Source: Duganella sp. CF458
GTDB lineage: Bacteria > Pseudomonadota > Gammaproteobacteria > Burkholderiales > Burkholderiaceae_D
Reading direction: 5' to 3'
Assembly (NCBI RefSeq): GCF_900113115.1
Contig: NZ_FOOF01000001.1
Location: 186,001-250,000 of the forward strand
DNA length: 64,000 nucleotides
The translations under genes and the position numbers were made by a program. Shown here in pieces: positions 9,702 to 18,559 of the stretch. Below the pieces are notes generated by a model, which saw only the letters and a list, made by a program, of their open reading frames with translations, had not been told where the DNA came from and made no database searches. The stretch's first letter is position 1. Each line of letters starts with the position of its first letter.

Positions 9702-9777
9702 GAAAGTCGGGGTCAGCTCTGGCAACAGGACATTTTGCGCGCAAAATGTCCTGTTGCCAGAGCTGACCCCGACTTTC
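9702..9777. repeat. Perfect 76-bp palindrome (REP-like)
   Basis: Two 38-base arms match perfectly with no loop; the centre is CGCGCG. Each arm carries the words GAAAGTCGGGGTCAG and ACAGGACATTTTG. It lies between two convergent genes and ends inside the TGA stop codon of the KTSC gene, so it can fold in the transcripts from both sides. It shares the GGGGTCAG and GGACATTTT words with other palindromes in this window. Confidence 0.95.
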
Positions 9778-10039
9778 AACCGAATAGGTCGTCAAGTCCG
9801 GCGGGGCGCGTTCCCGCCTGTGGCGTGGCGCGTCCTTTGCGGCCGGTGAATTCTTCCTCGATGTTGTCGCGATAAAAGCTCCACGCGCTGCCCGAGGTGG
9901 ACAGGCGTTGCCAGACGTCGCGGCCCACGCCTTCATAGTCGATGGCGCTGCCGTCGTCGAACTCGACGCGCAGCATGCGTGCCCGCTCGTCGTAGCCGAT
10001 GGCGCGCAGCTTGCCTGCGTTGATGCGTTTCATGTCCAT
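9776..10039 (-). CDS. KTSC domain-containing protein
   Basis: An 87-residue protein whose residues 8-70 match the KTSC fold: LRAIGYDERARMLRVEFDDG, an acidic tyrosine segment (IDYEGVGRDVW) and SAWSFYRDNIEEEF. Function of such proteins is mostly unknown, with links to RNA or nucleic-acid metabolism. The start chosen (MDMKRINAG) lies one base after the stop of the upstream gene with AGGAG ten bases before it, so it is the last gene of the O-acyltransferase operon. Its stop codon is formed by the last bases of the palindrome. Confidence 0.85.
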   Translation of the reverse strand: MDMKRINAGKLRAIGYDERARMLRVEFDDGSAIDYEGVGRDVWQRLSTSGSAWSFYRDNIEEEFTGRKGRATPQAGTRPAGLDDLFG

Positions 10040-10040
10040 T

Positions 10041-11255
10041 TCATCGCTCCTGTTCCAGGCGGCGCGCCGCGCGCGCCACCAGTTCTTGTGCTTCCGCGAA
10101 CAGGGCCGGCTGCGCCGCAGCGCAAGCGGCGCGCTCGGCGGCAATACGCCGCCGATCCTGTTCCAGGTTCTGCAAGGACAGCGCCATGCCGAAGCCATTC
10201 TCCGGTGCGCCGGCCAGCATGCGCCGCATCATTTCCTCGCCCAGCGCAGGCTTCTGGTGCCCTGCCTCCCAATACCACTGGGTTGTGCCCTTCTCGTTCG
10301 GCCCCGGAATGGCCTCGCAGTTGAATTCGCCGAAACCGCTGAAGTCATGCACCGCGATGCGTGCATCCGGGTAGCGGGTGCGCGCGGCCTCGGCTTCTTC
10401 CAGGACGATGCGCTTCCATTCCTCGAAGCGCGGCCACATGCCGCTGGCCTCATACAGCGCCAGCAACTGTGCATGGTAAGCGTACACCATCAGGTGCACG
10501 TCGACACCGGGATTATCGCTCGCCGCGGCGTCGACCAGGGCGCGCAATTCTGTCCGTAGACCTTCGCGGTCTAGGCCGCCTCGCGCTTTCTTTACCAGCG
10601 AAGCCGCGTTCTCTTCCGCACGCTGGCGGAAGATCTTGTAATAGCCGTCGTAGCGCACGAATTTGACGTACTGGTTCAAGGGATTCAGCCCGCGCTCGGT
10701 CATCGTCTCGGCCTCGCGGTCGCCCTGCATGGCGAAGGTGGTTGCCGCATCGCGCAAGGCGGCCAGCGAGAACAGGCTCTCCACGCGCCAGCCCAGTTTG
10801 GCCGCTCCCGCCACCGGCGGCCGGCGCGCGCCGCCGCGCTGGCCCGGCGCCAGCAAGGCATCATGGAAGTCGACGCCGGCAATCACGCGCGCAGGCGTCA
10901 CGCCCAGGCTGCGCAGATAGCGCAACTGCCCGACCGCCACCATGGTGCCGGTTCCCGCCAACCCCAGGTTATACGCGCCGCCGCCCAGCAGCGGGCTGTC
11001 CGGATCGAAGCCCACTTCCACCCGCGAATTGCCAACCAGAAACTGGGTGGCCCCCAGGCGCCTGGCCCCGGTCAGCTTGATCTCGTTGCGGAAGTGCTGC
11101 GGCACCGGCTTCTCCGCATTCAGGCCGGCTTTGCGCACCACGCCGTACAGGCCATAGGGGTCGGCCAGCACCACCACGCTGGCCACCAGCAGCACCCCCG
11201 CCAGCATGGCCAGGCCCAATTTGCGCAGGTAATGATGGTGCGAGGCGTTAGACAT
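10041..11255 (-). CDS. SGNH-like partner of MBOAT acyltransferase
   Basis: A 404-residue protein with one N-terminal membrane anchor (about residues 13-34) and a large exported domain. The motif FLVGNSRVEVGFDP near residue 90 recalls the GDS/GNSR serine block of AlgJ/AlgX/DltD-type proteins, and VIAGVDFHDAL may be a later SGNH block. It starts two bases after the MBOAT gene, the usual order for exopolysaccharide O-acetylation pairs. It probably transfers or receives acyl groups in the periplasm, but the exact substrate and full catalytic set cannot be confirmed by eye. Confidence 0.7.
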   Translation of the reverse strand: MSNASHHHYLRKLGLAMLAGVLLVASVVVLADPYGLYGVVRKAGLNAEKPVPQHFRNEIKLTGARRLGATQFLVGNSRVEVGFDPDSPLLGGGAYNLGLAGTGTMVAVGQLRYLRSLGVTPARVIAGVDFHDALLAPGQRGGARRPPVAGAAKLGWRVESLFSLAALRDAATTFAMQGDREAETMTERGLNPLNQYVKFVRYDGYYKIFRQRAEENAASLVKKARGGLDREGLRTELRALVDAAASDNPGVDVHLMVYAYHAQLLALYEASGMWPRFEEWKRIVLEEAEAARTRYPDARIAVHDFSGFGEFNCEAIPGPNEKGTTQWYWEAGHQKPALGEEMMRRMLAGAPENGFGMALSLQNLEQDRRRIAAERAACAAAQPALFAEAQELVARAARRLEQER

Positions 11256-11257
11256 GG

Positions 11258-12778
11258 TCAGAACTGGAAATAAAGGAATTCGCTCGGCCGCGACAGGGCC
11301 AGCAGGCAAAGCACGGCCAGCATGCCGGCCGCCAGTGCGGGACGCGGCGCCGGCAGCCAGGCCAGGCGCGCCGGCGCCGCCGTGCCGTCATGGTCCAGGG
11401 CGGGCTCGAAGCGATGCATGATCTGCTGTGTATTGGGGGCGCAGAAGGCCACCAGCGCGGCCAACACCACCCAGCACCAGGTTTCGATGAACTGGGTGGC
11501 GCCGCCCAGCGACCACTTGATTCCCAGCGGCGCCAGCGCCTCCCGCAGCCCGCCCAGGCGGGCGCCGATGGCATCGGGCAATGCCACGCCATATTGGCCC
11601 GACATGCCGGCCACGATGCGCAGGGCAGAAGGCAGGTCCGCCGCGCGGAAAAAGACCCAGGCATAAGCCACCGCAATGAAGGTCAGCGCCCAGGCTGCGA
11701 CTGCACCGGCCCGGCCGCCGCCCTGCCAACCCAGGCGCGCCTTGAACATCTGCCAGGCGTGGGCGATGACCAGGTAGACGCCGTGCAGCCCGCCCCACAA
11801 CACGAAATTCCAGCTGGCGCCGTGCCACAGGCCGCCCAATAGCATGGTCACCATCAGGTTGACCTCGGCGCGCGCGGCACCGTGACGGTTGCCGCCCAGC
11901 GGAATGTACAGGTAATCGCGCAGGAAGCGCGACAAGGTCATATGCCAGCGCCGCCAGAAGTCGACGATATTGCGCGATCTGTAGGGCGAATTGAAGTTCA
12001 GCGGCAGGTGCACGCCGAACATGCGCGACAGGCCGATCGCCATGTCCGAGTAACCGGAAAAATCGAAATACAGCTGGAAGGAGTACGCCAGCACCCCGCC
12101 CCACGCCATCAGGAGCGTCGGCTCGCCAGGCGCGGCAAACAGCGCGTTGGCGTACGGCGCCAGCGTATCGGCCAGCAGCGTTTTCTTGGCCAGGCCTATG
12201 ATGAAGATGGTGGCGCCGACCGAGAAGTTTTCGGCGCGCGGCAATGCGTTCCGCGGGTCGGCGAACTGCGGCATCATTTCCTTGTGGTGCAGCACCGGCC
12301 CGGCCACCAGGTGCGGGAAGTAGGTGACGAACAGCAGGTAGTGGATAAAGCGCCCTTCCTGCACGAAGCCGCGCGCCGTGTCGACCAGGAAGGCAATCTG
12401 GGTGAAGGTGAAGAACGAGATGCCGATCGGCAGCACCACCTGCAGCACGTCGGCATGCTGGCCGGTCAGGCTGGTGTAGAAGAAATTGGCGTACTTGTAG
12501 TAGCCAAGCAGCAGCAGGTTGGCTGCGACGGCGCCGCCCAGCCACCAGTTGCGCGCCCGGCCCTGGGCGCGCCGAATGGCTTGCGCGCAGCCATAGTTGG
12601 CGACGATGGAGCCAAGCAGCAGCGGCACGTAGCGCACGTCCCACCAGCCGTAGAAGAACAGGGAGGCCAGCGCCAGCCACGCCACGCCCCACGCCGGGTC
12701 ACGGCGCGCAAGCAGGAAATAGCCGATCAGGGTGACCGGTAAAAAGCCTAGCAGGAAGCTGAATGAATTGAATAGCAT
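11258..12778 (-). CDS. MBOAT family O-acyltransferase (AlgI-like)
   Basis: Polytopic inner-membrane O-acyltransferase of about 506 residues, related to AlgI/PatA/DltB, which moves acyl groups across the membrane for polysaccharide modification. Seen: FYGWWDVRYVPLLL, LGYYKYANFF, PIGISFFTFTQIAFLVD, the signature FPHLVAGPV, SGYSDMAIG and the catalytic region WRRWHMTLSRFLRDYLYIP followed by LGGLWHGASWNFVLWG with the essential His. The ATG giving MLFNSFSFLLGF is the usual family start; a GTG 18 bases upstream is possible. No clear Shine-Dalgarno precedes it; the ATG lies in a hairpin. Confidence 0.9.
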   Translation of the reverse strand: MLFNSFSFLLGFLPVTLIGYFLLARRDPAWGVAWLALASLFFYGWWDVRYVPLLLGSIVANYGCAQAIRRAQGRARNWWLGGAVAANLLLLGYYKYANFFYTSLTGQHADVLQVVLPIGISFFTFTQIAFLVDTARGFVQEGRFIHYLLFVTYFPHLVAGPVLHHKEMMPQFADPRNALPRAENFSVGATIFIIGLAKKTLLADTLAPYANALFAAPGEPTLLMAWGGVLAYSFQLYFDFSGYSDMAIGLSRMFGVHLPLNFNSPYRSRNIVDFWRRWHMTLSRFLRDYLYIPLGGNRHGAARAEVNLMVTMLLGGLWHGASWNFVLWGGLHGVYLVIAHAWQMFKARLGWQGGGRAGAVAAWALTFIAVAYAWVFFRAADLPSALRIVAGMSGQYGVALPDAIGARLGGLREALAPLGIKWSLGGATQFIETWCWVVLAALVAFCAPNTQQIMHRFEPALDHDGTAAPARLAWLPAPRPALAAGMLAVLCLLALSRPSEFLYFQF

Positions 12779-12802
12779 GGGTGAAAATGTTATCACCCAT
12801 GC
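12775..12802 (-). promoter_or_regulatory. Hairpin enclosing acyltransferase start codon
   Basis: Perfect 10-base arms GCATGGGTGA/TCACCCATGC with an 8-base loop. The start codon of the MBOAT gene lies in the arm and no Shine-Dalgarno is visible in the 33 bases between it and the dnaE stop. Folding in mRNA would hide the start codon; the same DNA could also be an operator. Confidence 0.5.
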
Positions 12803-12811
12803 AATAACACA

Positions 12812-15800
12812 TCAATACTCGATCGCTACTTCCTGCGCTCCCAAGCCCTGTTCCAGTGCGATTTTCAGTGCATCGGACGGCGCCACGCGCCAATCGTCGC
12901 CAAGTTGCAACACGCAGTCGATGCCCTGCGGCTTGACGCGCATCGACAGCGGCAAGCCGTATTCGTCGCGGTGCGGGCCGAGAATTTCCGCCAGCCTGGC
13001 CGGCGCTACGGCCTTGGGCAGCGCCAAGCCGATCTGGCGGCCGAACTGGATGCGGGCCGCGGTGATGTTGTAGACCTTTTCCGCCGAAATGCGCAGGCCG
13101 CCCGAGAAGCGGTCCTCCGACACCTTGCCCGTCACGCACAGGAACTCGTCTTCCTTGAACATATGCTTGTTCGGTTCAAAGACTTCGTTGTAGACGGTGA
13201 CTTCGACCACGGCGGTCTTGTCGTCCAGCGTGACGATCAGCAGCTTGCCGCGCTGGGTCATCTGGGTGCGGATGCCGGAAATCACGCCGCACATCATGCG
13301 CGGTTCGCGCGAAGGTTCGAGCTCGGACAACTTGGTGCGCGCGAAGCGGCGCGCTTCCTGCTGGTAAGAGTCGAACATGTGGCCGGACAGGTAGTAGCCC
13401 AGCGCAATCTTCTCTTCCGCCAGCTTTTCGCGGTCGGTCCAGGGCGTGGCCTGTACATAATCCGGCGGCGCCACCAGGTCGGAATCGTCGCCCCCGAACA
13501 GGCTGACCTGGTTGGCCGACTTGGCTTCCTGGTCCGCGTATTCCATGGCGAAGCTGACCGAGGCAAACAGCACCGCGCGATCGACGCCAAAGCCGTCAAA
13601 CGCGCCGGCGCGGATCAGGGCTTCGATGGTGCGGCGGTTCATCTGCTTCTTGTCCACGCGCTTGCAGAAGTCGAACAGGCTGGTGAACGGGCCGCCGCTG
13701 GTGCGCGCTGCGATGATCGCCTCGATCGCGTTCTGGCCCGCGCCCTTCACGCCACCCAGGCCGTAGCGGATCCTGGTGGCCTTCTTGCCAGGCTCCCCAT
13801 CCGGACGGAAATGGTACGCCGACTGGTTGACGTCCGGCGGCAGGATGGTCAGGCCGCAGACGTCGATCGAGTCTTCGACCAGGATCTTGACCTTCTCGGT
13901 ATCGTCCATGGCCAGCGACATGTTGGCTGCCATGAACGCTGCGGTGTGGTGATGCTTGAGGTAGGCGGTGTGGTACGACAGCAGCGCATACGCCGCCGCG
14001 TGCGATTTGTTGAAGCCGTAGCCGGCGAACTTCTCCATCAAGTCGAAGATCTCGTCGGCCTTTTCGACGGTCAGCCCCCCCTCTTGCGCGCCCTTGCGGA
14101 ACAACTCGCGATGCTCCGCCATCTCCTCGGCTTTTTTCTTACCCATCGCACGGCGCAGCATGTCCGCGCCGCCCAGCGAGTAGCCGCCGATGATCTGCGC
14201 CATCTGCATAACCTGTTCCTGGTAAACCATGATGCCGTAGGTTTCGGACAGGATGCCCTCGGTGCGGGGATCGGGGTAGTCGAACTTCTCGCCGTGCTTA
14301 CGCTTGCAGAAGTCCGGAATCAGGTCCATCGGGCCCGGACGGTACAGCGCCACCAGCGCGATAATGTCTTCGAAACGGTCCGGACGCGCATCTTTCAGCA
14401 TGCCCTGCATGCCGCGCGATTCAAGCTGGAACACGGCGACGGTTTTCGCCTTGGTCAGCAGCTCGTAGGTCGGGCGGTCGTTCAACGGCAGCTTGGCCAG
14501 GTCGAACTCGGCCAGCTCAGGATCGAGGTCCTTGATGTAGTTGACGGCGCGATCCAGGATGGTGAGCGTGGTCAAGCCCAGGAAGTCGAACTTCACCAGG
14601 CCGATGGCCTCCACGTCGTCCTTGTCGAACTGCGACACCACGCCGGTATCGCCGGACTGGGTGTACAGCGGACAGAAGTCGGTCAGCTTGCCCGGCGCGA
14701 TCAGGACGCCGCCGGCGTGCATGCCGATGTTACGGGTGATGCCCTCCACCTGCTGCGCGAGATCGAGCAGTTGGCGTACTTCTTCTTCGTTTTCCTGGCG
14801 CTCTTTCAGCAGCGGTTCTTCCTCGATCGCCTCCGCAATCGAGACCGGCTTGCCCGGCTTGAACGGGATCAGCTTGGACACACCGTCGCAGAACATATAG
14901 CCGAAGTCCATCACGCGGCCCACGTCGCGGATCGCGCCCTTGGCCGCCATGGTACCGAAGGTGGCGATCTGCGACACCGCCTCGCGGCCGTACAGGTCCT
15001 TCACGTGCTGGATCACCAGCTCGCGCTTTTCCTGGCAGAAGTCAATATCGAAGTCGGGCATCGATACCCGCTCCGGGTTCAGGAAACGCTCGAACAGCAG
15101 GTTGTACTTCAGCGGATCCAGGTCGGTAATCTTCAGCGCGTAGGCCACCAGCGAGCCCGCACCGGAACCACGGCCCGGCCCGATCGGCACGCCGTTATTC
15201 TTGCCCCACTGGATAAACTCCGCAACGATCAGGAAGTAGCCCGGGAACTTCATCTTGATGATGGTGTCGTTCTCGAACTTCAGTCGCGCCTCGTAGCGCG
15301 GGCGCTCCTTCTCACGCTTCTCCGGGTCGGGGAACAGCTGGATCAGGCGCTCCTCCAGCCCCTTGGTGGTTTCCGAGACCAGGAACTCGTCGATGGTCAT
15401 GCCCGGCGTCGGGAAGTTCGGCAGCTGCGGCTTGCCCAGCACCAGCGACAGGTTGCAGCGCTTGGCGATTTCCACCGAGTTTTGCAGCGCGGCAGGCAGG
15501 TCGTGGAACAGCTCGGCCATCTCCGCCTGGGTCAGGAAGCGCATTTGCTCGTTGAAGCGCTTGACGCGCTTGGCGTTGGCCAGCATTTCGCCTTCCGCGA
15601 TACAGACGCGCGCCTCGTGGGCGATGAATTCGTCCTGCGACAGGAACTGCACCGGGTGCGTGGCCACCACCGGCAGGCCAAGCCTGGCGGCAATCGCCAC
15701 CGACTGGCGCACCTGCACTTCCTGGTTGGCCTGGCCGGCGCGCTGGATCTCGACGTAGAAATGGCCGTTCGGGAAAATCTCCGCCCACTTGCGGGCGTTG

Positions 15801-16348
15801 GCTTCCGCCAGTTCCAGGTTGCCGTTCTCGATGGCCTGGCCGATGTCGCCGAAATGGGCGCCGGACAAGGCGATCAGGCAATTGCGCGGATCTTCGTCCG
15901 GCAGCAGCGGATACTGCTTGTTCGGCAAGTCGCGCAGCCATTCGGTGCGGATCTCCGCGCGGCCCTTCCACTGGTTGTTCAACCACGCTTCCGACAGCAG
16001 CTCGCACAACTGCAGGTAGCCCATGCGGTTCTTCGCGAACAGCATAATGCGGTGCGGTTTGTCGCGGTTCTCGTCGTTGGTGATCCAGGTATCGACGCCG
16101 ACGATAGGTTTGATGCCCTTGCCGCGCGCCGCCTTGTAGAAGCGCACCATGGCGAACATATTGGCCAGGTCGGTGATGGCCAGGGCACCCTGGCCGTCCT
16201 TCACCGCCTTCTTGATCATGTCGTCGTAGCGCACCAGGCCGTCGACAATCGAGTATTCCGTATGCACGCGCAGGTGGACGAATTGCGGTCCCACGGGCCC
16301 TGCGGCTGGCGTGGCGTCTACTGGCTGGTCGATTGCTTCAATGCTCAT
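12812..16348 (-). CDS. dnaE: DNA polymerase III subunit alpha
   Basis: Catalytic subunit of the replicative DNA polymerase, 1178 residues, the normal DnaE1 length. PHP domain about residues 20-290 (FVHLRVHTEYSIVDGL). Palm: PIGPGRGSGAGSLVAYAL near 390 and the catalytic Asp pair in PDFDIDFCQEKRELV near 440. Fingers: FGYNFNKSHAAAYALL-like segment (GYGFNKSHAAAYALLSY) near 790. HhH region MNRRTIEALIRAGAFDGFG near 910 and OB fold near 1010-1090. No inteins or breaks. It is transcribed toward the acyltransferase operon, only 33 bases away. Confidence 0.98.
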   Translation of the reverse strand: MSIEAIDQPVDATPAAGPVGPQFVHLRVHTEYSIVDGLVRYDDMIKKAVKDGQGALAITDLANMFAMVRFYKAARGKGIKPIVGVDTWITNDENRDKPHRIMLFAKNRMGYLQLCELLSEAWLNNQWKGRAEIRTEWLRDLPNKQYPLLPDEDPRNCLIALSGAHFGDIGQAIENGNLELAEANARKWAEIFPNGHFYVEIQRAGQANQEVQVRQSVAIAARLGLPVVATHPVQFLSQDEFIAHEARVCIAEGEMLANAKRVKRFNEQMRFLTQAEMAELFHDLPAALQNSVEIAKRCNLSLVLGKPQLPNFPTPGMTIDEFLVSETTKGLEERLIQLFPDPEKREKERPRYEARLKFENDTIIKMKFPGYFLIVAEFIQWGKNNGVPIGPGRGSGAGSLVAYALKITDLDPLKYNLLFERFLNPERVSMPDFDIDFCQEKRELVIQHVKDLYGREAVSQIATFGTMAAKGAIRDVGRVMDFGYMFCDGVSKLIPFKPGKPVSIAEAIEEEPLLKERQENEEEVRQLLDLAQQVEGITRNIGMHAGGVLIAPGKLTDFCPLYTQSGDTGVVSQFDKDDVEAIGLVKFDFLGLTTLTILDRAVNYIKDLDPELAEFDLAKLPLNDRPTYELLTKAKTVAVFQLESRGMQGMLKDARPDRFEDIIALVALYRPGPMDLIPDFCKRKHGEKFDYPDPRTEGILSETYGIMVYQEQVMQMAQIIGGYSLGGADMLRRAMGKKKAEEMAEHRELFRKGAQEGGLTVEKADEIFDLMEKFAGYGFNKSHAAAYALLSYHTAYLKHHHTAAFMAANMSLAMDDTEKVKILVEDSIDVCGLTILPPDVNQSAYHFRPDGEPGKKATRIRYGLGGVKGAGQNAIEAIIAARTSGGPFTSLFDFCKRVDKKQMNRRTIEALIRAGAFDGFGVDRAVLFASVSFAMEYADQEAKSANQVSLFGGDDSDLVAPPDYVQATPWTDREKLAEEKIALGYYLSGHMFDSYQQEARRFARTKLSELEPSREPRMMCGVISGIRTQMTQRGKLLIVTLDDKTAVVEVTVYNEVFEPNKHMFKEDEFLCVTGKVSEDRFSGGLRISAEKVYNITAARIQFGRQIGLALPKAVAPARLAEILGPHRDEYGLPLSMRVKPQGIDCVLQLGDDWRVAPSDALKIALEQGLGAQEVAIEY

Positions 16349-16516
16349 GGGGCGGGCGGGATGTTAAGTCGAATATCCCCCTATTTTAACGCCTGAGCTG
16401 ACTGGACTGCTATTCGTCGACGGGCGGATACGCGCCATAATTGTTACAAATGAGCGCGTTATGGCCGCATGGCGCGGCTAGAATCACCTTTAGCAAATCC
16501 ACCCTTGGAGATGAAG

Positions 16517-16819
16517 ATGAAAATTGTTGCTGCCGCCCTGCTGATGACCGCCTCGCTGGCGGCCTATGCGGAAGAACCTGAGCAGTTGGCCAAATCGAAG
16601 AGCTGCTTCGCCTGCCACGCCATGGCCAAGAAGCTGGTGGGACCTTCGTTCAAGGATGTCGCGGCCAAATACAAAAGCGACAAGGGCGCTGAAGACAAGC
16701 TGGTGCTGAAAGTGCTGCAGGGCGGCTCCGGTGTCTGGGGTGCGGTTCCGATGCCGCCGAACCAGGTGACCGACGCCGAAGCACACCAACTGGTGCGCTG
16801 GGTCCTGGCGCAGAAGTAA
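16517..16819 (+). CDS. Cytochrome c551-type monohaem cytochrome
   Basis: Small periplasmic electron carrier, 100 residues. A signal peptide of about 18 residues ends AAYA/EEP. Haem motif CFACH near residue 31; axial Met in VPMPPN near 79; ending HQLVRWVLAQK. Spacing and wording match the c551 (NirM-like) class, which feeds nitrite reductase and other terminal oxidoreductases. The second ATG was chosen since GGAG lies six bases before it and directly abuts the first. No denitrification gene is adjacent, though nos genes lie at the other end of the window. Confidence 0.92.
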   Translation: MKIVAAALLMTASLAAYAEEPEQLAKSKSCFACHAMAKKLVGPSFKDVAAKYKSDKGAEDKLVLKVLQGGSGVWGAVPMPPNQVTDAEAHQLVRWVLAQK

Positions 16820-16878
16820 GCACTAACCGGGGCGGCCTTCCACCGCGCGTAGCGCTGGCAGTGAAAGGCGCAATGCCG

Positions 16879-17439
16879 TCATGCGGGTTTGCGGATGCGG
16901 AAGGTGTTCCCGCTGATCAGGTGATCTCCGTTCTGCTGGACGCGCTCCACCATTTCCTTCAGCGTGGCGACGCCCTCCTCCGAGGCCATGTCGCAGAACG
17001 CCAGGATGTCGCGGGCCGGCACAGCGACCATGAAGCCTTCGTCGACCAGGTCCGCCAGGTCGCGCTGCCATAGCGCCTGCAGCAGGAACATGCTGGCCTC
17101 GAAATTGCCATCGACGAATACGCCGAAGATCGGCCCATGCTGCTCGACCCGCATCTGCTGGCTGCACAGCTGGTCCAGGTTGGCGATGGCCGAGCGGTGC
17201 AACTGCGCCGCGTCCATGCCGCCTTCAGCCAGATGGCGATGCTGTACGTAGACCAGGCCTTCCGGTTCATCGACGACATACGCCGCCATCAGGCCGCAAC
17301 CCACCGGGCGCAATACCGGGCTATCGGATTCTGGCAAGGCAAGCGCTGCCTCGCCATCTGCTTCGACCGTGCTTTTCAGGTATGCCACGGCACGCGTCAG
17401 GAAATCGTACGTTGGATTGAATGCTGCGCCATCTTTCAT
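16879..17439 (-). CDS. DUF1444-like protein
   Basis: A 186-residue cytoplasmic protein resembling the YtpQ/DUF1444 family: VVDEPEGLVYVQHRHLAEGG, then a helical AANLDQL-like region (LHRSAIANLDQLCSQQ), a beta segment GPIFGVFVDGNFEASMFLL and VAVPARDILAFCD. The assignment is from wording and order and is moderate. The start MKDGAAFNP was preferred over an in-frame upstream start, as the extra residues are unlike the rest. No function is known. It stands alone between cytochrome c551 and trhO, divergent from the latter. Confidence 0.7.
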   Translation of the reverse strand: MKDGAAFNPTYDFLTRAVAYLKSTVEADGEAALALPESDSPVLRPVGCGLMAAYVVDEPEGLVYVQHRHLAEGGMDAAQLHRSAIANLDQLCSQQMRVEQHGPIFGVFVDGNFEASMFLLQALWQRDLADLVDEGFMVAVPARDILAFCDMASEEGVATLKEMVERVQQNGDHLISGNTFRIRKPA

Positions 17440-17519
17440 TGAGTCGACCTTTCTAATTTGCATCATTTGATAGCAATTATTCCAGATCATTTAACCATTT
17501 GGCAATCCCTGCCTATTAT

Positions 17520-17548
17520 TTGGGCATTTCGCCGAGTGCGGCTATAAT
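17520..17548 (+). promoter_or_regulatory. Putative sigma-70 promoter of trhO
   Basis: TTGGGC, a 17-base spacer and a consensus TATAAT at 17543-17548, 36 bases before the trhO start codon. The -10 is perfect; the -35 matches only in its first three bases. Confidence 0.6.
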
Positions 17549-17583
17549 GTCGGCTGTTCCGGATTCAATCGATTACCAATCCC

Positions 17584-18465
17584 ATGCAAGCAACCATCGA
17601 CAACGCGCCTGCAACGCCCGGCGCGGCACCAGCCGTTTACGTCAATATCGCGGCCTACAAATTCATCACCCTGAACCAGCTGGACGAACTGCGCCCGCAA
17701 TACCAGGACATCTGCGCCCGCCTGGGCCTGAAGGGCACCATCCTGCTGACCCCGGAAGGCATCAATATGTTCCTGTCCGGCACCCGCGGCAATATCGACG
17801 CGTACCTGGCCTGGGTGCGCAGCGATGCGCGCCTGGCGGACCTGGAAGTCAAGGAAAGCCTGTCGGCCGAGCAGTCGCACCGCCGCATGCTGGTGCGCAT
17901 CAAGAAAGAAATCATCACCATGCGCCATCCGCTGATCCGTCCGGAGGAAGGCCGCGCACCGCATGTGCAAGCGAAGACCCTGAAGCGCTGGCTGGACCAG
18001 GGCCACGACGATAACGGCAAGCCGGTCGTGATGGTCGAAACCCGCAACGACTACGAAGTGGACGTGGGCACCTTCAACAACACCGTCGACTACCGCCTGA
18101 CCAAGTTCACCGAATTTCCGGAAGTGATCGAGAAGCACAAGGCTGATTTCGAAGGCAAGACCGTGGTGACCTTCTGCACCGGCGGCATCCGCTGCGAGAA
18201 AGCCGCGATCCACATGCAGAACATCGGCTACGACAATGTGTACCAGCTCGAAGGCGGCATCCTGAAGTACTTCGAGGAAGTGGGCGGCGCGCACTACACC
18301 GGCGATTGTTTCGTGTTCGACTACCGCACGGCGCTGAACCCTCAGCTCGAGCCGACAGAAACCAAGCAATGCTTCGCCTGCCGCGCCGTGGTGACGCCGC
18401 GCCAGCAGCTGGCACCGGAATACGTGGCGGGGGTTTCTTGCCCGGCCTGCTTCGGCAAGCATTAA
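17584..18465 (+). CDS. trhO: tRNA uridine(34) hydroxylase (rhodanese family)
   Basis: TrhO/YceA, oxygen-dependent hydroxylase that makes 5-hydroxyuridine at tRNA position 34. 293 residues. N-terminal acylphosphatase-like domain with [15 protein letters not shown] and [16 protein letters not shown]. Rhodanese domain about residues 130-235 with active-site Cys in [13 protein letters not shown] near 200. C-terminal Cys-rich region CFACRAVV and CPACF, typical of longer family members. Alone in its unit with its own promoter and a strong bidirectional terminator after it. Confidence 0.93.
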   Translation: MQATIDNAPATPGAAPAVYVNIAAYKFITLNQLDELRPQYQDICARLGLKGTILLTPEGINMFLSGTRGNIDAYLAWVRSDARLADLEVKESLSAEQSHRRMLVRIKKEIITMRHPLIRPEEGRAPHVQAKTLKRWLDQGHDDNGKPVVMVETRNDYEVDVGTFNNTVDYRLTKFTEFPEVIEKHKADFEGKTVVTFCTGGIRCEKAAIHMQNIGYDNVYQLEGGILKYFEEVGGAHYTGDCFVFDYRTALNPQLEPTETKQCFACRAVVTPRQQLAPEYVAGVSCPACFGKH

Positions 18466-18482
18466 TCGAGTCAGACCCCGAG

Positions 18483-18505
18483 TGCCAGACCCTCAGGGTC
18501 AGGCA
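18483..18505. repeat. Imperfect palindrome of GGGTCAG type
   Basis: TGCCAGACCC, a 3-base loop and GGGTCAGGCA; one mismatch in 10-base arms. It follows trhO directly, next to another GTCAGACCCC word at 18469, and precedes the terminator. It belongs by wording to the GGGTCAG palindromes seen at 9702, 48103 and 53113. Confidence 0.6.
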
Positions 18506-18521
18506 CCATCGTCCACGATCG

Positions 18522-18555
18522 AAAAAAAAGCCCGCTGGCCAGCGGGCTTTTTTTT
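18522..18555. terminator. Bidirectional rho-independent terminator
   Basis: Eight A, the perfect stem AGCCCGCTGG/CCAGCGGGCT with no loop bases, then eight T. It serves trhO from the left and rhlE from the right, whose stops lie 57 and 5 bases away. Confidence 0.95.
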
Positions 18556-18559
18556 CGTC

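Noticed and set aside
12905..16396. Long plus-strand open frame of 1163 codons opposite dnaE
   Set aside because: High GC removes stops from the antisense frame; composition and motifs belong to dnaE on the minus strand.
16434..16465. GCCATAA/TTATGGC arms upstream of cytochrome c551 as an FNR-like site
   Set aside because: The 18-base separation does not fit FNR (TTGAT-N4-ATCAA) and no such core is present.
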